Of a stretch of 64,000 nucleotides of DNA, positions 59,901 through 64,000 are shown piece after piece. This stretch comes from Theropithecus gelada. Lineage: Eukaryota; Chordata; Mammalia; Primates; Cercopithecidae. The stretch is from the NCBI RefSeq assembly GCF_003255815.1, contig NC_037669.1, forward strand, positions 130,743,307 to 130,807,306, written 5' to 3'. Under the pieces are notes generated by a model. That model did not search any database, had not been told where the DNA came from, and was given only the letters and a program-made list of their open reading frames with translations. Numbering within the stretch: the first letter of the stretch is position 1; each line of letters starts with the position of its first letter. Both the position numbers and the translations under genes were made by a program.

Positions 59901-61497
59901 AAGAAACTGAAAAGACATCCCCTAAGAGATATCAAATAGGATGGCTTAATGGGCAAGTTCTTAAAAAACTTCAAGAGGTTAATTAAACGCTAGGTAGAAA
60001 GAAGGCAAGCTTTCTAACTCTTTCCAATGTCACTCACATAACTGAGAGCAAGATTGGACAGAAGTATGTATGTATATATATGTTATTTATTTATTTATTT
60101 ATTTTTTTTTTTTAAGACGGAATCTCGCTGTGCTCCCAGGCTGGAGTGCAGTGGCATGATCTCGGCTCACTGCAAGCTCCGCCTCCCGGGTTCACGCCAT
60201 TCTCCCGCCTCAGCCTCCCAAGTAGCTGAGACTACAGGCGCCCGCCACCACGCCCGGCTAGTTTTTTTTTTTGTATTTTTTTTAGTAGAGACGGGGTTTC
60301 ACCGTGTTAGCCAGGATAGTCTCGATCTCCTGACCTCGTGATCCACCCGCCTCGGCCTCCCAAAGTGCTGGGATTACAGGCTTGAAGAGAAACCTCAAGA
60401 AATATTATTAGATATGAAACACAAAAAGATAACTATGTTTGACATTAGGAGAAAATTAAAAATTCAGTTTCTCAGTTGCTCTAGCCACATTTCAAGTACT
60501 CAACAGCCACACATGGCTAGTGACTATACCATACTGGACAATGCAGATAAAGAACTAAGTTTTCTTTTTTTTCTTTTTTTTCTAACAGAAAGTTCTTTTG
60601 GACAGTATTAATCCAGATATTATCAGTAAAAATAAGATTACTTAGGTATGTTGAAATAAAAATCCGACATCATTTCAAATGCTTTTGAGTTTTAACTCAC
60701 CATGAATCTCTTTGATACGAAGCGTATTCTGATGCATTCCGTATTTCAGAATTAACTGTTCCAGATAGTAGAAAGTTTTTTTGTGCAAAGTCTAAAATAT
60801 AAATTATTTGATCAATAAATGCCCCACAAAAAGCCATTTATAGGTATAGGACACACATACCATCTACAGATACAGCACACTGATTTTTCAAACAATAACA
60901 ATCTTTAAAGATTATCTAAAATGTAATAAAGATCTATTTCCAAAGGTGAATGCTCAGGGAACCAGACTATCCCTGGTACCCACAGGATGTAGAAAGAAGG
61001 GAAAGAGGTTTTACTAGCTATCTTATAATTGACAAAGATGAAATACAAGATGTAGGACTCACTCATCATCTTCTCTCATTACCTTTTGCCTCACTTGAAT
61101 CACAGCCTTCCAGAAATCCTTAGCTTCTACTCTATGGCAATCTCCACACATTTGAGACTGAACAACATAATCCACCACAAACACTTGTTGAAGGATAGCA
61201 CCATTCATCACCTGATAAAGAAAACAATCACACTCCTTCATTCTTTTGGTTTTGCTTAATAATGAGTATTTTCTTTAAAAGAAGAACCTTTAATATTTAA
61301 TTGAAAACTTTTTCCATTACTGCTTTTTTTTTTTTACCATTAATCAATCAAATGTCCTCAAATTTAAAGTCATAAAAACCAGTTATACTATTTCAAGAAC
61401 GGTATATAGATTTAATTCCTATGATTTGTTAGATCAGCATTTCAAATTTTTCTTTAGCTGAAGTGGTTGTGAGAATATTCTGTGTATATTTTACATA

Positions 61498-61542
<45 letters not shown>

Positions 61543-62578
61543 TTTTTTGAGACAGGGTCTCACTCTGCCTGTTGCCCAGCCTGGCACGATCTTGGTTCAC
61601 TGCAACTTCCGCCTCCTGGGCTCAAGTGATTCTCCACCTCAGCCTCCTGAGTAGCACACGCCACCATGACTGGCTGACTTTTGTATTTTTAGTAGAGACG
61701 GGGTCTCGAACTCCTGGGCTCAAGTGATCTGCCTACCTTGGCCTCCCAAAGTGCTGGGATCACAGGTGTGAGCCGCCATGCCCAGCCTATACATGTTTAT
61801 ATAGAAAAATCATCCTTAGAAGAAAAAAATAAGGAAAACTTATCAAAAAAAAAAAAAAATTCCCTAATTAAATGGTTCCCAAACATAGCTGATCAGAAAT
61901 CACACGGGAAGTTTTTTAAATACAGATTGAACATTCCAAATTCAAAAACCCAAAACCTGAAATTTCAGCTTCAAAATCTGAAACTTCTTCAGTTTCTAAT
62001 TGACATTCAAAGAAAATGTTCACCGGAACATTCTGTATTTGAATTAGGGATGCTCCACCAGTAAGTACAATGCAAAATTCCAAAATCCAAAAAATCCAAA
62101 ATCTGAAACACTTTTTGTCCCAAGCATTTCAGATAAGGGATACTCAACCTACGTACAGATTCCCAGGCCTCACAGACAGAGAATTTTTGCTTCAGTTATG
62201 ATGAGTCATTACAATGATTAGCCAAGTTTGAGAATCAGTACCTTAGCCCATGTTTTCACTTCAGTCCTTTTCCTAATAAAAATAACTCTGGAAAAGATCA
62301 GTAAGTCTGCTAATCAGAAGCAATGACTACTCTTACTTGTGATCTATTTGTACAGATGCTCAAAAGAAAACGAACAGCTAAAATTGAGTGTACTCTTTTT
62401 CTTTTAAGCTGTTCAAGCCATAAAATAACTTATCACTAGGTCCTCATTTTCACTACCTGTACTTTTAACCATGCTGAGAAAATTATGTACCGCTTACCTC
62501 TTTCTGAATAGTCAGTTTAACTTTAAGTCTCTTAGAATGAGGCTCAGTCCAAACAAAGCCTGCATCTACAAGCCGTAC
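44793..62578 (-). CDS. NMD3: NMD3, 60S ribosomal export protein, partial (residues 93-503)
   Basis: NMD3 is the adaptor that carries pre-60S ribosomal subunits out of the nucleus. It binds the subunit joining face and presents an export signal to CRM1/XPO1. Release in the cytoplasm needs LSG1 and uL16 (family knowledge). Twelve coding exons on the minus strand, all with GT-AG borders, sum to 1,236 nt with phases that match at every junction: 411 codons and a TAA stop followed directly by TGA. The translated segments match my recollection of human NMD3 almost throughout. Counting back from 503 residues, the first residue here is V93. The four-cysteine N-terminal region is missing because it lies beyond position 64000, although one CxxC (C141-C144) is present. 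The central part corresponds to the eIF5A-like SH3/OB region, followed by the NLS (about 405-422) and NES (about 480-489). The intact frame and introns exclude a processed pseudogene. Confidence 0.97.
45384..45454 (-). CDS. NMD3: NMD3 coding exon, residues 437-461 (split)
   Basis: 71 nt reading QYQDFLEDLEEDEAIRK to NIYR, plus the first base of D461. It is a short acidic linker between the NLS and NES exons. The acceptor is TTTAAAG and the donor GTTGGT. Confidence 0.95.
45783..45882. mobile_element. Short DNA transposon fragment in NMD3 intron
   Basis: TCATGTGCCACATACTCTAT and AATGATGCATTTCTCAGAAG, ending AAGTATGACTATA, match the ends of a MER-type Tigger/mariner non-autonomous element. Confidence 0.55.
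46133..46239 (-). CDS. NMD3: NMD3 coding exon with NLS, residues 402-437 (split)
   Basis: 107 nt reading VLIKKSYDRTKRQRRRN to MDTDDE, plus two bases of R437. The basic cluster at about 405-422 is the nuclear and nucleolar localisation signal of the family. The acceptor is TATCTTGCAG. The donor is GTCTCG, which is very weak (no A/G at +3, no G at +5). Without splicing, the frame runs on to a stop at 46042. Confidence 0.95.
47171..47470 (-). mobile_element. AluS in NMD3 intron
   Basis: GAGATGGAGTCTCGCTCTG to CCACCGCACCCGGC. It lies in the same orientation as the gene. Confidence 0.96.
47600..47878 (+). mobile_element. AluJ in NMD3 intron
   Basis: AACCAGGCATGATAGGTGAC to GCAAGACTCCCGTTTCTTT. 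Its 3' tail was interrupted by the next Alu. Confidence 0.92.
47882..48205 (-). mobile_element. AluS inserted into AluJ tail
   Basis: Starts with (TTTC)n and a T run, ends CCACCACACCCAGCC. CCGTTTCTTT occurs before it (47875-47884) and after it (48207-48216), which is the duplicated target from the AluJ 3' end. Confidence 0.94.
48393..48465 (-). CDS. NMD3: NMD3 coding exon, residues 377-401
   Basis: 73 nt reading FDLANCNLNDEHV to DRVPDV. The acceptor is ATTTCAG and the donor GTAAGG. It closes the OB-like part before the C-terminal signal region. Confidence 0.95.
49268..49380 (-). CDS. NMD3: NMD3 coding exon, residues 340-377 (split)
   Basis: 113 nt reading HALGEVWVQKTSEM to NPGDLVL, plus two bases of G377. 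The acceptor is TCCTCTTAAG. The donor is GTTTGT, with an unfavourable T at +3. A chance ORF on the opposite strand covers it. Human has, as I recall, HTLGEV at the start. Confidence 0.94.
49899..49925. repeat. (TA)n(CA)n microsatellite
   Basis: CATATATATATATATACACACATA in the intron downstream (transcript sense) of the residue 291-339 exon. Confidence 0.85.
50484..50506. repeat. Short (CA)n tract
   Basis: GCGCACGCACACACACACAC followed by GCTT. Confidence 0.85.
50758..51012 (+). mobile_element. Degenerate AluJ
   Basis: CCAGGCACTCATGTTCATGC to GAGTGAGACCTTGTGTC and an A tail, with internal deletions; the most diverged Alu in the window. Confidence 0.85.
51221..51545 (+). mobile_element. AluJ with internal tandem duplication
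   Basis: GGCCAGAGGAGGTGGCTCA to AAACAACATGGCAAG. A 31-bp unit is duplicated at 51414-51444 and 51445-51475. Confidence 0.93.
52113..52192 (+). mobile_element. 5'-truncated monkey-type AluY
   Basis: GGCGGAGCTGAGATCCGGCC and CACTGCACTCCAGCCTGGG, then an A tail. GAGATCCGGCCACTGC is the Old World monkey form. Confidence 0.9.
52300..52620. mobile_element. MER2/Tigger1-derived DNA transposon
   Basis: CCCCCCTTATCCACAGTTTC at the left and CCACTGGGGGTCTTGG ... ATCCCCTTGGATAAG at the right are Tigger1/MER2 termini. Confidence 0.8.
53065..53210 (-). CDS. NMD3: NMD3 coding exon, residues 291-339
   Basis: 146 nt reading ADIDGSTFWSHPF to AGAGMISKK. The acceptor is TTATTTTTAG and the donor GTAAGC. Here the sequence reads VRDIKRTAG where I recall VQDIKRAAG in human. 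That difference, if correct, fits a non-human primate. Confidence 0.96.
53996..54278 (+). mobile_element. AluS
   Basis: GGCTGGAGGTGGTGGCTCA to GAGCTAGACTCCATCTC and an A-rich tail, with a short deletion in the left monomer. Confidence 0.95.
54536..54653 (-). CDS. NMD3: NMD3 coding exon, residues 252-291 (split)
   Basis: 118 nt reading DNVVCLSPKLAQSL to IHLIDPNTLQ, plus the first base of V291. The acceptor is TGCCTAG and the donor GTAAAT. It falls in the eIF5A-like region. Confidence 0.96.
54838..55139 (+). mobile_element. AluJ
   Basis: CCTGGCTGAGCACGGTGG to an 18-A tail. A (TA)n has grown at 54957-54970 in the middle A-rich linker. Confidence 0.92.
55690..55925 (-). mobile_element. hAT-Charlie-type element
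   Basis: CCAGAGGTTGGCAAAATGCC at the left, AATAAAGTTTTACCGGAACA inside, and AAAGTTTGCTGACCC at the right: inverted ends of a Charlie-group non-autonomous element. Confidence 0.75.
55978..56180 (+). mobile_element. MIR SINE
   Basis: GGTGCAAATCCTAGCTTCAT, ACTTTGGGCAAATTGTCTAA and CAATTTCCTCGTCTTCAAAA in sense MIR order. Confidence 0.88.
56843..56939 (-). CDS. NMD3: NMD3 coding exon, residues 219-251
   Basis: 97 nt reading YKASQRLISQDI to VEIVPVCK. The acceptor is TTTCTTAATAG. The donor is GTATTT, followed at once by an uninterrupted T run (positions 56840 down to about 56827). This pattern is typical of 5' splice sites helped by U-rich binding proteins such as TIA1. Confidence 0.96.
57040..57420 (+). 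mobile_element. L2 LINE 3' region
   Basis: GATAAAACCTAGTGTCCTCC, AAAACCTTCACCATTCTGAC and CACAAGTCCTACCTCCTCTA follow the L2 ORF2 3' order. Confidence 0.7.
57463..57541 (-). CDS. NMD3: NMD3 coding exon, residues 193-219 (split)
   Basis: 79 nt reading GLDFYYSSKQHAQKM to LQCTVPC, plus two bases of R219. The acceptor is TTTTTTAAG after a long T tract; the donor is GTATGT. Confidence 0.96.
57822..58103 (+). mobile_element. AluS/Y
   Basis: AGCCGGGTGCTGTGGCTCA to GACTTCGTCTC. Missing about 10 bases between CATCCTGG and TGAAACCCCG. Confidence 0.95.
58610..59440 (+). mobile_element. L1M fragment in NMD3 intron
   Basis: CATGGTACTAATATAAGGAT, GCATTCACTGAGGAAAGGAC and ATGGAGAAATATTGCTGGCA: a diverged C-terminal ORF2 region of an old L1. 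Confidence 0.8.
60062..60116. repeat. (TATG)n/(TTTA)n and T-run
   Basis: GTATGTATGTATATATATG then TTATTTATTTATTTATTTA and T, merging into the tail of the adjoining Alu. Confidence 0.9.
60117..60385 (-). mobile_element. AluY, slightly 5'-truncated
   Basis: ACGGAATCTCGCTGTGCTC to GGGATTACAGGCTTGA. The last bases (TCAAGCCTGTAATCCC on its own strand) are the monkey-type variant. The first 25 or so Alu bases are absent. Confidence 0.94.
60701..60791 (-). CDS. NMD3: NMD3 coding exon, residues 163-193 (split)
   Basis: 91 nt reading TLHKKTFYYLEQL to RIKEIH, plus the first base of the D193 codon. The acceptor is ATATTTTAG and the donor GTGAGT, a strong consensus. It lies in the central ribosome-binding part of the protein. 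Confidence 0.96.
61083..61211 (-). CDS. NMD3: NMD3 coding exon, residues 120-162
   Basis: 129 nt, 43 whole codons, VMNGAILQQV to VIQVRQK. The acceptor is TTTATCAG and the donor GTAATG. It contains CGDC (C141, C144), probably the last of the family's CxxC zinc-binding motifs; its partner cysteines are in exons outside the window. Confidence 0.96.
61507..61541. repeat. (CA)n microsatellite
   Basis: About 17 uninterrupted AC units just left of an Alu tail. Likely polymorphic. Confidence 0.97.
61542..61788 (-). mobile_element. AluJ, internally deleted
   Basis: GAGACAGGGTCTCACTCTGC to GCCGCCATGCCCAGCC, with pieces of both monomers missing. Confidence 0.93.
61921..62151. mobile_element. Tigger-group non-autonomous element
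   Basis: ACAGATTGAACATTCCAAAT at the left, then AACCCAAAACCTGAAAT, AATTAGGGATGCTCCACC inside and AGATAAGGGATACTCAACCT at the right. Repeated AAAATCC/AAATCTGAAA blocks are typical of this MER group. Confidence 0.7.
62498..62578 (-). CDS. NMD3: NMD3 coding exon, residues 93-119
   Basis: 81 nt, 27 whole codons, reading VRLVDAGFVW onward to TIQKE. The acceptor is TTATTAAAG and the donor GTAAGC. This is the most 5' NMD3 exon in the window. I searched 62579-64000 on the minus strand for the preceding segment and did not find it, so upstream exons lie outside. Confidence 0.95.
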
Positions 62579-63424
62579 CTTTAATAAAACACAAACAAAA
62601 AGAAACTTAAGTTCTCACCTGAGGAGGAAAAAAAAGGCAAAAGAACAAATCATCAATAAACAGATTTCATAAGATGCTTAAGGAATCTGTGATCAGCATC
62701 ACTACATACCATCACCACAAAAAAGATTAATCATCAGTTATGTAACAATAGCAGCAAATCAAAAGATAACCCAATGACTATATTAATGCAACTGATATAA
62801 TTTAAGCAAAACTTAAAGTATTTGCATAGGAAAAAAGTTCTTTTCCCCTTAAAAAAAAAAAAAAAAAAAAAAAAGAGCACACTGTCCTTTAAAAGGAAAT
62901 TATATTTTCCAGAAGAAAGCAAAGACCTGGTGACCTCATTATCTATTAGTAACTTCATGAACAAAAGTTTCCACTTGGATTATTCTTTCTATATTCTGTG
63001 ACTTTTTTTTTTTTTAAGAATTGACATTCATCAGAGAAGTTTAATGCACTGAATACTAAATCCACAACTATAACTCATTACTAAATGTGCAGCATCTGCA
63101 TAGCCCAAAAACAGTTTGCTATATGTGAAGATCTGAATATAACTCAAGAATGGCCAGAATGGGTGTTTGGGGAGAAGGGGTGGGTGGGAGAACAAGAATG
63201 GGGGCTGCGGTAATCATTCGGGCAGATTGTAGATGATCTGAACTGAGAGGTACTGGAAATAACAAAAGCAGATTCAAGGGCTAGTTAGGAGATAAAAATC
63301 TGTTAGGTTTATCTGCACAGTTCATGTGATGTAGAAAATAAATCTGTAAGATTTAATGGTAACTGGATATAGGAAATAGAGAACAGACTCTAGAATGATG
63401 CTCAAGTATCTGCTTAGACAACAA
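62579..63424. other. NMD3 intron, nothing recognised
   Basis: The upstream NMD3 exon is not found here on the minus strand. A run of 26 A near 62850 and a T run near 63005 are simple sequence. Confidence 0.5.
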
Positions 63425-63606
63425 GGGGGGAGAGAGAGAGAGAGATCAGCCAGATGTGGTGCATGTTTGTAGTACCAACTACTTGGGAGGCTGAGGCAGA
63501 AGGATCACCTGAGCCCAGGAGTTTGAGGCTGCAGTGAGCTATGACAGCGCCACTGCACTCTAGCCTGAGCAATAAAGCAAGACCTTATCTCCAAAAAATA
63601 AAATAA
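63425..63606 (+). mobile_element. (GA)n and Alu right monomer (FRAM-like)
   Basis: GGGGGGAGAGAGAGAGAGAG is followed by a single Alu right monomer, GGTGCATGTTTGTAGTACCA to ACCTTATCTCCAAAAAA. Confidence 0.85.
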
Positions 63607-64000
63607 AAAGACATGTGTCCCTTCTCAAACCTCCCTTTCAACCACTGCCCTGTTTCTTTGTTTTCCTTTACAGCAAATCTCAAAAGAATTGTCTATCTTC
63701 CTTCTCCCATTTTCATTTCTATTTAAATGAGATCTTTACTACCACCACTAAACAGAAATTGTCCATGTTATTAAGGTCGTCCACATTATTAAATCTACAG
63801 AACTCATGACTTGACTCATGAACTGCAAATCACATAGCTAGTCACTCCTTTCTTAAAACACTTCCCTTTCCTCCCAGGACATCACACTCACCTAATTTTC
63901 CTCCTACCTCCCTAGTAGCTCCTTTCAATCTCCTTTGCTGATTCCTCCATTACCTAGTTATTTCTTCCTCATTACCCATTAAAGGAATGATTCCAGGATT
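63607..64000. other. NMD3 intron, nothing recognised
   Basis: Pyrimidine-rich sequence with no recognised repeat or exon. A 64-codon plus-strand ORF has no support. Confidence 0.4.

Noticed and set aside
44793..62578. NMD3 as a processed or decayed pseudogene
   Set aside because: Twelve exons keep frame, phases, splice borders and the stop; introns are present.

Overview
This is nuclear genomic DNA of a catarrhine primate. It is AT-rich, packed with Alu and L1 insertions, and has spliced coding exons with GT-AG introns. Several young Alus carry variants that I associate with Old World monkey AluY (AluYR-type) elements: CTCAAGCC in place of CTCACGCC near the 5' end, GAGACGGGCGGATCACGAGG, and GAGATCCGGCCACTGC. 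I therefore favour a macaque/baboon-like monkey over a human, by inference only. Nothing prokaryotic is present: no operons, CRISPR, rRNA or tRNA.

The only real gene is NMD3, on the minus strand. Its last twelve coding exons lie between 62578 and 44793 and join in frame to 1,236 nt, or 411 codons plus a TAA stop. They correspond to residues 93-503 of the 503-residue 60S ribosomal export adaptor. The first 92 residues, which hold most of the zinc-binding cysteines, together with the promoter, lie beyond the right edge. The final exons carry a basic nuclear localisation signal and a leucine-rich nuclear export signal.

Positions 1-43,400 lie downstream of NMD3. They form a gene-free, transposon-rich tract: MLT1/MST (ERVL-MaLR) LTRs, MIR and L2 fragments, Alus, several L1s, solo LTRs of three ERV classes, and Tigger and hAT DNA transposons. 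The most structured part is a full-length-scale old L1 (11663-20325, minus) with five later insertions nested inside it. Removing them leaves about 6.3 kb. A 155-bp direct repeat sits on either side of this L1. Another part, 36760-42360, is two old L1M 3' portions in tandem, one carrying a 122-bp tandem duplication.

Positions 43,400-64,000 hold the NMD3 3' region, coding exons and introns, with about a dozen intronic Alus (including a back-to-back inverted pair), L2, MIR, L1M, Tigger and hAT remnants, and microsatellites.

Apart from the NMD3 exons, every open reading frame I examined is either the antisense or sense reading of an Alu, L1 or LTR, or a chance ORF. I found no undescribed biological system. 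The most useful leads are two weak NMD3 splice donors (one of whose retention would remove the export signal), the nested L1 stack, a CCAAT-rich solo LTR, and several local duplications.
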